From Atopobiaceae bacterium (GTDB taxonomy: Bacteria > Actinomycetota > Coriobacteriia > Coriobacteriales > Atopobiaceae): DNA of 64,000 bases. Made by a program: the position numbers and the translations under genes. The notes beneath the pieces are model-generated. The model saw nothing but the letters and a program-made list of their open reading frames with translations, made no database searches and was not told the DNA's origin. The stretch covers positions 1-64,000 of the forward strand of contig JAKVON010000005.1 in the NCBI GenBank assembly GCA_022482785.1. The letters run 5' to 3'. Below are positions 51,187-59,094 of this stretch, piece after piece (positions within the stretch are counted from its first letter, which is position 1; every line of letters starts with the position of its first letter).

Positions 51187-52935
51187 ATGGCAGAACAAGA
51201 AGAGAAGGACGTCGAGCCGAGTCCCCCGGGGCGTCAGCCGAGGGACATGGCAGCCGAGCTCCTCGCCGACGACCACGAGGACAGCGACCTGGTCATCGCC
51301 CTCCTCGGGCGAAGCAGGCGGGGAGGCGGCAGGCGCTACAACCTGAGCCGCGCCGGCAGGCGCAGGCGCATCCGCGAGCTCTTCGCGATCGTGCGCAAGT
51401 ACGACGCGCTGCACGGCGTGACGCCCGTCACGCTCCGCGAGATGCTCGAGGAGCTGGGTCCCACCTTCGTGAAGGCCGGCCAAATCCTCTCGATGCGCTC
51501 GGAGCTCCTGCCCGAGCAGTTCTGCGACGAGCTCAAGAAGCTGCGCGCCGACGTCGACCCCATGCCCTACGACACGGTGCTGCTCACCCTCCAGGCCGAG
51601 TACGACAAGCCGCTCGAGGAGCTCTTCGCCTCCATCGACGAGAAGCCCCTGGGGTCGGCCTCGGTGGCGCAGGTCCACCGGGCGCGCCTCGTGACGGGCG
51701 AGGACGTGGCCGTCAAGGTGCAGCGCCCCCACGTCCAGGAGGTCATGGCCCAGGACATCGACATCATGCGCACGGTCGCGCACCGCGCCCGCGCGTTCAT
51801 CAAGGGAGACCAGATCCTCGACCTCGAGGGCGTGGTCGAGGAGCTCTGGGAGAACTTCCGCGAGGAGACCGACTTCCTCGTCGAGGCCAGGAACCTCCGC
51901 GAGTTCAAGGAGAACAACTCCGAGTGCCGCTTCGTCGACTGCCCGGCTCCCTATCCGCGGCTCTGCACCGAGCACGTCGTCGTCATGGACTACGTTCGCG
52001 GCTTCGCCGTGTCGGATCCCTCGGCTTTGGTCGAGGCCGGCTACGACCTCACCGAGATAGGCACCAAGCTGGTCGACAACTACGCCTCGCAGGTGCTCGA
52101 CGACGGCTTCTTCCACGCGGACCCGCATCCGGGCAACATCATGGTCTCGGGCGGCAGGATCGTCTACATCGACCTGGGCATGATGGGGCGCCTCTCGGCT
52201 CACTACCGCTCGATCATGCGGGAGATGATGTTCGCCGTGGCCGAGCGCGACACGCCGCGCCTGATGAACGGCCTGCTCCGCTTCGCCACGAACGGCGTGT
52301 CGAGCGCGGTCTCGCACGCCCAGCTCCTCTCCGAGCTCGACATCATCGTGGACAACTTCGGCACGACGAACCTCTCCGAGCTCGACCTGGGGCAGTTCCT
52401 GAACGCCCTGGTCTCGCTCGCGCGGAGGAACGGCATAGAGATGCCCGGCATCGTCACCATGATGGCGCGCGGCTTCGTGACGCTCGAGGGCGTCGTCGAC
52501 GAGTTCCTCCCCGGCGTGAGCATGGTCGACATCATCGCGAACCACGTGCGCTCGCACGACAGCCTCCAGACGCTCGCCGAGAAGGAGGCCAAGGACCTCG
52601 TGCGCGAGAGCCGCCTGGCCACCCACGGCGTGCTGGGGGCCGCCGGCAAGGCCGACCTCCTCATGACGATGCTCACGAGGGGGCAGCTCAAGGTCAACAT
52701 GGACCTCGTGGGCTCGGAGGATCCCCTCGCCACGCTCGAGCACGTCACCGACCGCCTCACCGTGGCCGTGGTGATCGCCGGGCTCTTCATCGGCAGCTCG
52801 ATCGTCTATTACGCCCGCATCGAGCCCGTCGTGTTCGGCATCCCGCTCCTGGGGTTCGTCGGCTACCTCTGCGCCCTGGTCCTCGCGCTCGTCGTGGCCC
52901 ACGACGTCCTCGCGAACAGGGTCAGGCGCAAGTAG
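51187..52935 (+). CDS. ABC1/UbiB-family atypical kinase
   Basis: 582 residues with the family motifs: KAGQ in the N-terminal extension (FVKAGQILSMRSE, about 96-108), the Ala-rich loop GSASVAQVH (about 157-165), VKVQRP, the ETDFLVEARN helix, DPHPGN and DLGMMG metal site. Two C-terminal membrane helices (about 530-570) anchor it. UbiB proteins in other bacteria support quinone production and lipid transport. Anaerobic Coriobacteriia would use it for menaquinone or another lipid. The 3' end lies three bases from the opposing GNAT-cpYpsA gene. Confidence 0.93.
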   Translation: MAEQEEKDVEPSPPGRQPRDMAAELLADDHEDSDLVIALLGRSRRGGGRRYNLSRAGRRRRIRELFAIVRKYDALHGVTPVTLREMLEELGPTFVKAGQILSMRSELLPEQFCDELKKLRADVDPMPYDTVLLTLQAEYDKPLEELFASIDEKPLGSASVAQVHRARLVTGEDVAVKVQRPHVQEVMAQDIDIMRTVAHRARAFIKGDQILDLEGVVEELWENFREETDFLVEARNLREFKENNSECRFVDCPAPYPRLCTEHVVVMDYVRGFAVSDPSALVEAGYDLTEIGTKLVDNYASQVLDDGFFHADPHPGNIMVSGGRIVYIDLGMMGRLSAHYRSIMREMMFAVAERDTPRLMNGLLRFATNGVSSAVSHAQLLSELDIIVDNFGTTNLSELDLGQFLNALVSLARRNGIEMPGIVTMMARGFVTLEGVVDEFLPGVSMVDIIANHVRSHDSLQTLAEKEAKDLVRESRLATHGVLGAAGKADLLMTMLTRGQLKVNMDLVGSEDPLATLEHVTDRLTVAVVIAGLFIGSSIVYYARIEPVVFGIPLLGFVGYLCALVLALVVAHDVLANRVRRK

Positions 52936-52938
52936 GCG

Positions 52939-54054
52939 CTACTCCCCGTTGGCAGAGCGCTCGAGCAGCCTTCCCACAACGTCCTTGGTTATCCCGTAGA
53001 CCTCGGGGAGCTTCGAGGCGCGCGGGCCCGCCACGTTCAGCGTGAGGCCGCGCCCGAGCCTCGAGAGCCATCCCTCGATCTCGCCCATCTGGCCCGAATT
53101 CTTCGCGACGAAGACGGGCCGCCCGTAGGCGTGCGCGAACACGACCGTCATCGCCGTCCCGCTCTTGGGCTCGAGGCCGTCAGGGGCGACGATGAGCGTC
53201 GCGTGGGCGTCCCGGACGTTCCAGGCCGTGCGCTGGACGTAGCCCTCGCTGGGGCTCTCCACGAGCTCGGGGTAGTCGCGGAGCAGCCCGGGCGGCTCGG
53301 CCATGTCCTCCGCCAGGCCGTCCTTCGGGCACCAGCCGCAGATGGGTATGCCCGCCTCGCGCGCCGCGTCGAGCCCGCCCCTGTCCGCGCCGGTCTGGCC
53401 GCCCGAGCGGATGCGCGCGATGCGGGGGACGTGCTCGTTGATGTCGGCCGCCTCGCGCTGCTGGCGGTCGATGGTGGAGGAGTCGGTGGGGTCCTTGTCC
53501 TGCCCCCGCTCCCACTGGTCGCGCGTGATGCAGGTGACGTGCTCGGTCATCTCGTCTCCCGCGGCGGCCTTGCGCCTCCGGGTGTGGTGGGAGCGGAATC
53601 CCGCCGTCTCCTGGACCTCGCGGCTCTGCTCGTTGCCCTCGTCCCAGCCGCACCACACCGCCTCGAGCCCGAGGTTGGCGAAGGCGTGGCGGATGAGGGC
53701 GATCACCGCCTCGGGCATGTAGCCGTAGCCCCAGAAGGGCTTTGCCATCCAGTAGCCGACCTCTCCCTCGGTGGCCGGGATTCCCAGGTCTGATGCGGCG
53801 CCGATGCGGAGGCTGATGCTGCCGACGGGCTCGTCTGCCAGAGGGCGGCTCTTGACCGTGACGGCATAGGCCTCGGGGGCGGCGGGAGCCTCGCGGGCCG
53901 CCGCGAGGCCGTCCTCGTCGCTCGTGTGGGGGAGCCAGCCGGCCTTGGCCTGCGCGCCGGGGTCGCCGGCACGGGCCCTGAGCGCCTTGGCGTCCCCCTC
54001 GCGCCAGGGGCGGAGGATGAGGCGCTCTGTCTCGATGCGCTGCCCGTCAGCCAT
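52939..54054 (-). CDS. Fusion of a GNAT acetyltransferase and a circularly permuted YpsA (SLOG-type) domain
   Basis: 371 residues. The first 190 are a RimJ/RimL-type GNAT domain: TERLILRPWREGDAKAL and, at the acetyl-CoA loop, VGYWMAKPFWGYGYMPEA (about 99-116). The second part (about 211-371) starts with RIRSGGQTGADRGGLDAA (the nucleotide-binding signature of cpYpsA, Pfam 'putative molybdenum carrier') and continues with RDAHATLIVAP and KSGTAMTVVFAHAYGRPV. cpYpsA domains are predicted to bind or process nucleotide-like ligands. The junction is read in one continuous frame without a break. The start at 54054 has GGGAGGG. Its role is unknown. Confidence 0.87.
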   Translation of the reverse strand: MADGQRIETERLILRPWREGDAKALRARAGDPGAQAKAGWLPHTSDEDGLAAAREAPAAPEAYAVTVKSRPLADEPVGSISLRIGAASDLGIPATEGEVGYWMAKPFWGYGYMPEAVIALIRHAFANLGLEAVWCGWDEGNEQSREVQETAGFRSHHTRRRKAAAGDEMTEHVTCITRDQWERGQDKDPTDSSTIDRQQREAADINEHVPRIARIRSGGQTGADRGGLDAAREAGIPICGWCPKDGLAEDMAEPPGLLRDYPELVESPSEGYVQRTAWNVRDAHATLIVAPDGLEPKSGTAMTVVFAHAYGRPVFVAKNSGQMGEIEGWLSRLGRGLTLNVAGPRASKLPEVYGITKDVVGRLLERSANGE

Positions 54055-54128
54055 GAAGAAATCCCTCCCATGCCGTTGACATAGAAGGGATTCTAACCGT
54101 TTCGAACCGGGCTGCGGGACGGGGGCTG

Positions 54129-55142
54129 CTAGCCCACGATGCGGTAGCCCACGGTGCCGATGCCGTCGAAGCCGAGGGCGGACGCGACGGCCGGCTGGAG
54201 GTCGATCTGGCGGTTGCCCGCATAGGGTCCGCGGTCGTTCACGCGCGCGGTGCACGTGGCGCCGTTGTACGTGATCTGGATGATGGTCCCGAGGGGCAGG
54301 TACTTCATGGCGACGCACATCGACGTGGGCGTGACCGTCTCGCCGCTGGCCGTCGCGCTGTACATGAGGCCGTCGCCCTCGCCGTACTCGGAGGCCTCGA
54401 CCCAGTTCCAGTCGCCGGTGGCCGCGGAGGACCCGGAGTCGGAGCCCGAGGTCGAGCCGGAGGTCGTGTCCGACGGTGCCGCGGGGGCGTCGTCGGTGGC
54501 GGCCGCCTGCGTCGTGGCGGCTGCCTGCTGGGCCGCGGCCTGTTGGGCCTCGTAGGCGGCCTGGGCGGCTGCCTGCTGGGCGACCGCCTTGCTCTCGGCC
54601 GCGGTCGCGGCGCTCTGCGCCGTCGCATAGGCCGACTGGGCCGCCGCGAGGGTCTCGTCGGTCTGGCCCTTCTCGGTCGCGAGCTCGTCGCGGGTGCTCT
54701 TGAGGTCGCTCTCCATGTCGGCGAGGCGGGCGAGGGCGCTCGAGTTGAGCGAGTTGATCGAGTCGAGGTAGGTCATCGTCGAGATGAGGTCGTTGAAGTC
54801 GTCGGAGGAGAGGATGAGGTCGACGAGGCTGGTCTGCCCCTGCTGCATCTTGTAGAGGGTCTTCGCCGAGGCGGCCGCGCGCTGGCGCTGTTCGGGGAGC
54901 TGCTCCTCGATCTGGTCGATCTTGGCCTGGTTGTCGTCGATTCGCGACTGGAGGTCGTCTGCTGCCGCCTGGGCCTGGGAGTAGGCGTCCCCCGCGGAGA
55001 TGGCCTTCTCCTGGAGCGACTGGAGGCTCTCGTCGGCGAGGGCGGGGGAGGGGACCGCAAGGGCGAACGCCACGGCCACGGCTCCGGAGAGGAGGGCCCT
55101 TTCCCAGGTCGTCAGATGCTTCGCGTCTCCCGAAAAGGCCAT
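54129..55142 (-). CDS. Secreted coiled-coil protein with RlpA-like double-psi beta-barrel
   Basis: 337 residues. A signal peptide (about 1-37, ending ALA) leads to a CwlO/PcsB-type coiled coil (about 38-215, rich in Gln, Ala and Glu), an Ala/Ser/Thr linker and a C-terminal RlpA-like domain (about 250-337: WVEASEYGEGDGLMYSATAS, VNDRGPYAGNRQIDLQ). RlpA-like barrels bind denuded glycan strands or cut them. The Asp in VNDRGP, the usual catalytic-type Asp, is present. A broken paralogue lies directly upstream, so the pair arose by tandem duplication. Confidence 0.88.
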   Translation of the reverse strand: MAFSGDAKHLTTWERALLSGAVAVAFALAVPSPALADESLQSLQEKAISAGDAYSQAQAAADDLQSRIDDNQAKIDQIEEQLPEQRQRAAASAKTLYKMQQGQTSLVDLILSSDDFNDLISTMTYLDSINSLNSSALARLADMESDLKSTRDELATEKGQTDETLAAAQSAYATAQSAATAAESKAVAQQAAAQAAYEAQQAAAQQAAATTQAAATDDAPAAPSDTTSGSTSGSDSGSSAATGDWNWVEASEYGEGDGLMYSATASGETVTPTSMCVAMKYLPLGTIIQITYNGATCTARVNDRGPYAGNRQIDLQPAVASALGFDGIGTVGYRIVG

Positions 55143-55266
55143 GCTTCCCCCGTGTTGAGCTCGTCGTCGGCTGGTACAGCTTGCAACAGTGTAGTGGCTG
55201 GCCGAAAGGAGCCACCCATTCCCCAGGAAAACACCATACGACCCGTCGCCGTGGTCGGGGAGGGGC

Positions 55267-55825
55267 CTATCCCACCACCCGGTACCCAACGGTGCCGGTG
55301 CCGCTGAAGCCCCAGCGCCTCCGCGACGGCGGGCTGGAGGTCGATCTGGCGGTTTCCCGAATACGGGCCGCGGTCGTTCACCGTGGCCCGGACGGTGGCG
55401 TCGCCATACGTTATCTCCACGACGGTGCCAAGCGGCATCGTGCGCATGGCGACTCCCATCGAGTCCGCCGGTGATGCGCTCGCCGGAGGCGGTGCCGCTC
55501 CCCATGAGGCCGTCGCCGCGGCCGTACTCGGAGGCGGCGACGTAGGTGAGGTCCGTCCTCTGCGGACTCGTCCGCCTGTGCGCTGGCCTGCCTGGTCCCG
55601 GGCCGCGCAGGCGGAGGCGTAGGCGTCCTTGGCCTTCGCGCTGACGCCCTGGAGCATCGACGCGCTCGCCTGGGCCGCCGTCGTGGTGGCGACGGTCTGG
55701 TCGACGGGCGCCTCCTGCTGCTCCGCCTGCGCGGTGGAGCCGGAGGGGAAGGACGAGAGGGCGAGGCTTGCGACGATGGCCGTGGCGCAGGCGACGTATT
55801 TGAGTGCGAGTCCTCTGGGGCTCAT
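55267..55825 (-). pseudogene. RlpA-like secreted protein with about four frameshifts
   Basis: The first ATG gives a signal peptide (about 1-33) and a short linker. The RlpA-like domain can then be followed only by changing frame. Segments TDLTYVAASEYGRGDGL, DSMGVAMRTMPLGTVVEI and VNDRGPYSGNRQIDLQPAV match the intact paralogue, ending GTGTVGYRVVG and the stop at 55267-55269. The breaks fit extra single bases near 55310, 55469, 55554 and 55587. Each is in or beside a short G or C run. The gene would be about 180 residues when joined. Confidence 0.82.
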
Positions 55826-55844
55826 GCTTCTCCAGACACCATGC

Positions 55845-55881
55845 GGAGGGTCTCGCGGCCTCGATGGGCACGAGACCCTCC
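55845..55881 (-). promoter_or_regulatory. Leader hairpin of the RlpA-like pseudogene
   Basis: GGAGGGTCTCG (55845-55855) and CGAGACCCTCC (55871-55881) form an 11-bp perfect stem with a 15-nt loop. It ends 20 bases before the start codon and sits just downstream of the -10 box. It could attenuate or expose the ribosome site. Confidence 0.5.
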
Positions 55882-55883
55882 TG

Positions 55884-55988
55884 CGAATTATCTAATGCAT
55901 AGTAAATATAAGCCATCCTGGGCATATCCATCGATACTGTATAGATATACTGATATATTGCATATGCTTATGTGGTGGTTGAGACTTC
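55884..55988 (-). promoter_or_regulatory. AT-rich promoter region of the RlpA-like pseudogene
   Basis: The stretch 55886-55972 is AT-rich. GATAAT on the minus strand (plus 55887-55892) is a strong -10 box, preceded by TTA, giving TTAGATAAT. The direct repeat ATACTG is seen twice around 55935-55952. The same TTAGATAAT occurs upstream of the MFS gene. Confidence 0.5.
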
Positions 55989-56822
55989 CTACAGCGCGTG
56001 GAATTCCGGGATCATGCGGTCGAAGGTGCAGAACCGGGTGTACCCGATCGCCTTGAGCCGGTCGATCACCTCGTCGAAGTGGGCGGCGAGGTGCGCGGGC
56101 TCGTGGGAGTCGGAGCCGATCGTGAGGATCTCGCCGCCGAGGTCGCGATAGAGTTCGAGGATGGACGTCGAGGGTTGAAGGTCGGGGAGGCCGTAGCGGA
56201 ACGACGAGGTGTTGACCTCGATGCCATGGCCGGTGGCGATGACGCGCTCAAGGATGGCCGCGACGATGTCGCGGGTGCTTTCGTCGGGGTAGATGCCCGA
56301 AGGGGTCGTAGCGCTTGATGAGGTCGAGGTGACCCACCACCGAGTAGTCGTTCCAGGTGTTCACCACGTCGAGCAGCTCCTGGTAGTAGGCCTCGTTGAT
56401 CTCGCGCTGGGTGTGGCCCTCCTGGAAGTCGCCGTTCCAGAACTCGCGGTTTCCCACCTGGTGGATCGAGAGGATGACGAAGTCGAGGGGACTCGCGTCG
56501 AAGAGCCGCTGGAACTCCGGCTCGGTCTGGGTCTGGATGCCGAACTCGAGGCCCTGCCCTCACGGCTATCCGGCTCGCGATAGGCCTCCGCGAGCTCGGC
56601 GATGCGGGGGAAGTAGCGGGCGTAGTCAACGTTCAGGACGGGCTCGCCGTCCTCGATGCGAGCGAGCTCGGGGTGGTCGACGTCGGGCTTCACGCCGTAG
56701 TCGACGTGGTCGGTGAAGCAGATCTCGTCGAGCCCGAGCATGATGGCGTCGCGCACGACGCTCTCCATCGGGTACCAGGAGTCGTCGGAGAACTCGCTGT
56801 GAACGTGGTAGTCGGCCCTCAT
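55989..56822 (-). pseudogene. PHP-family histidinol phosphatase-like protein with two frameshifts
   Basis: Metal-dependent phosphoesterase fold. The N-terminal motif DYHVHSEFSDDS (residues 4-15) carries the first metal His pair, then FTDHVDYG. The frame breaks near 56554 (one base missing: EGQGLEFGIQTQ resumes) and near 56297 (one extra base: IYPDESTRDI resumes), after which IGSDSHEPAH and the C-terminus FHAL are read to the stop at 55989. Joined, it gives about 275 residues, the normal length for this group. The phosphatase would cut histidinol phosphate or a related sugar alcohol phosphate. It sits nine bases after the MFS gene in the same direction. Confidence 0.85.
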
Positions 56823-56831
56823 GGGAATCTC

Positions 56832-58013
56832 CTATCGATCGGCGGAACGGGACATCGAGGCAAGGCGGTCGCAGCGCTCCATCGAGAAGGCCATCGCCGC
56901 GAGGAGGGCGGCGACGAGACAGGGCAGGAACCCTGCCGACACGTTCTGGATGATAAGCCCGGCGATCGGGGGGAAGAACGTCGACCCGAGATAGGCGCAG
57001 GCCATCTGGACCCCCATGAGAGAGGGCGCGACGTCCTCCCCGAAGCGCGTCGGCGTGAGCTGGATGATCTGCGGGTAGATGGGGGCGCAGCCCAAGGCCG
57101 ACGAGGACGAAGGCCGCCCCGAGCGCGGGACGCTCCCTGGGCGAGCGCCATGACGAGGGCTCCCCGACCCGATGAGCGCATAGCCAAGGCGGAGGAGCGC
57201 CCTGCCGTCGAGCCTCAGCGTGAGCAGCCCCGATACGAGCCGGCCTGCGGTGATGCCCAGGTAGAAGAGAGAGATGAGAAGGGCGGCCTGCCCTGCCGCG
57301 ATGCCGCGGCCAGCCACCATGAAGCTGGCGCCCCAGAGGCCGCAGGATGCCTCGATGGCCGAATAGCAGAAGAACGCGACGAGGACCTGGACCACGCCGG
57401 GTCTGCGAAGGAGCTGGGAGCGCGGGATGCTCCGCGGCGCCTTCCCTCCGGAGCCCTCGCCGCTCGAGGCCCTCCAGAGGCCGAGCGTCACCAGGAGGAC
57501 GATGACGAGCGCCGGCCTGGATGCAGGCGATGACACGATAGCCCCCAGGCCCATCCGACGCCTGCCCCCATGCACATGCCCATGATGACCGGCCCCGCGC
57601 TGGCACCGATGCCCCAGAAGCAGTGCAGCCAGTTCATGTGGCGTGCCTCGTAGTGGAGGGCGACGAAGGAGTTGAGCGCCGCGTCGACGGCGCCGGCCCC
57701 CAGCCCATAGGGGACGGCCCACAGGACGAGCTGCCAGAACTCCCCGACGATCGAGAAGCCGACGAGGGCGATCGCCGTCATCCCCACCGACAGCACGGTG
57801 AGCCTTCCGGTTCCCAGACGACGGACGAGGCGGTCGGTCATGAGGCTCGAGACGATGGTGCAGCCGGCGATGACCATGGAGACGACCCCGCCTGCAGAGA
57901 GCGTCACTCCCAAGGTCCGCGTGCATCATGGGCCAAACCGAGCCGAGCAGCGAGTCGGGGAGCCCCAGGCTGATGAAGGCGAGGTAGATGATGGGGAGGA
58001 GCAGTGCTGACAT
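56832..58013 (-). pseudogene. MFS transporter with at least six frameshifts
   Basis: A twelve-helix-type transporter can be assembled from segments in changing frames: LLLPIIYLAFISLGLPDSLL (N-terminus), ALVGFSIVGEFWQLVL, CYSAIEASCGLWGASFMV and GVQMACAYLGSTFFPPIAGL. Breaks lie near 57910, 57543, 57515, 57165, 57130 and 57095. Some cancel, bringing the reading back to the first frame. The likely start is 58013, behind a GGAG. The AraC gene is divergent, so it may control this transporter. The substrate is unknown. Confidence 0.82.
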
Positions 58014-58128
58014 GGGTTCGCTCCGATGCATGCGTGATTATCTAACGCTATAAGGGTAATATGAAATCAGACGCGGAAGTCGCTCATTTCCGCCATAAGC
58101 TATCGAAATTCAGACGAAAGGCCCTGCA
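58014..58128. promoter_or_regulatory. Divergent promoter region between the MFS gene and araC-type gene
   Basis: On the minus strand TTAGATAAT (plus about 58034-58042) is a -10 element identical to that of the RlpA-like gene. On the plus strand TATAAG and TAATAT lie near 58047-58060. The position fits binding by the adjacent AraC-family protein. Confidence 0.4.
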
Positions 58129-59094
58129 ATGATCCATGGGTCCTGCAAGCAGACGCTCGTCGGGAACGCACGCGAGATCCCGCCCGAGGGCTCGGAGGCG
58201 TTCCCGTGCGAAGGGTACGACGAGCGCCTGGGAGACCGCCCGGGCCGTGTCGTCCCCTGGCACTGGCATGGGGAGTTCGAGGCCATCGTCGTGGTGGAGG
58301 GGACCATGTCGCTCTCGCTGCCGGGGCGCGGCCTCGAGGTGGCGAGCGGCGAGGCGGCCTGCGTGAACCTTGGCGTCATGCATGCGTGCGTGGGAGCCCC
58401 GGAGTGCCACATCCGCGACGTCGTCTTCTCGCGCTCCCTGGTCGAGGGCCTGCCGGGCAGCGTCTTCTCGAGCCGCTACGTGGGGCCGGTCGTGGGGGAT
58501 CCCGCGTTCGAGGCCGCCGTGCTGCGCCCGGGCACCGAGGCGGCCTCCCGGGGAATCGCCGACATCGCCGGTGCCGTCGATGCCATGGAGCGCGAGGGGC
58601 CGGGCTTCGAGCTCGAGGTGCGCTCCCTGCTCTCGGACCTCTTCCTCGCCCTGGCGCTCGTCCGCGGCCCGTCCGACGGACGAGCCGTGCGAGCGAGCGC
58701 CGACGAGGAGCGCGCGCGGGCGATGTGCGCCTTCGTCGCCGAGCACTACGCCGAGGCCATCCAGGCGTCCGACATCGCGGGCGCGGCCGGAATCGGCGAG
58801 AGGGAGGCGCTCCGCTGCTTCCGGCGCATGCTCGACGTCGCGCCTTCGAGCTACCTGCTCCGCTATCGCCTGGAGCGCGCCGCCGAGCTCCTTGCGGCCG
58901 ACGGTCGCCCGTCGGTCTCGGAGGTCGCCCGGCGCATCGGGTTCTCGAGCCCGAGCAACTTCTCCCAGCAGTTCCGCCGGCTGTTCGGCCGGTCGCCGAG
59001 GGAGTATCGCGGCGAGGCGCGCGGGGAACGCGCGAACGTCGACCTCTCCCGCGCCGCCCGCTCGCCCTACTCCAGCTCGAAGGCGCCGGTGTAG
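58129..59094 (+). CDS. AraC-family transcription regulator with N-terminal cupin sensor
   Basis: 321 residues. An N-terminal cupin-like sensor (about 30-160: PWHWHGEFEAIVVVEG, GVMHACVG) is followed by the two-helix-turn-helix DNA-binding domain (about 205-305), with SVSEVARRIGFSSPSNFSQQ and FRRLFGRSPREYR as the second motif. It is divergent from the MFS gene, its likely target. Its last 28 bases overlap the end of the convergent ABC gene. Confidence 0.92.
   Translation: MIHGSCKQTLVGNAREIPPEGSEAFPCEGYDERLGDRPGRVVPWHWHGEFEAIVVVEGTMSLSLPGRGLEVASGEAACVNLGVMHACVGAPECHIRDVVFSRSLVEGLPGSVFSSRYVGPVVGDPAFEAAVLRPGTEAASRGIADIAGAVDAMEREGPGFELEVRSLLSDLFLALALVRGPSDGRAVRASADEERARAMCAFVAEHYAEAIQASDIAGAAGIGEREALRCFRRMLDVAPSSYLLRYRLERAAELLAADGRPSVSEVARRIGFSSPSNFSQQFRRLFGRSPREYRGEARGERANVDLSRAARSPYSSSKAPV

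Noticed and set aside
54085-54125. tRNA-like T-arm (GGTTCGAAAC) on the minus strand
   Set aside because: No acceptor stem, D-arm or anticodon arm can be built around it.
52939-55215. A continuous 758-codon frame that would fuse the GNAT-cpYpsA gene to the upstream wall-protein region
   Set aside because: The upstream part is out of frame with the RlpA-like protein and has Arg/Pro-rich nonsense. The real start with a ribosome site is at 54054.
55845-55988. c-di-AMP (ydaO-type) riboswitch in front of the RlpA-like gene
   Set aside because: The region between promoter and start is too short and lacks the conserved ydaO sequences; only a simple stem is seen.
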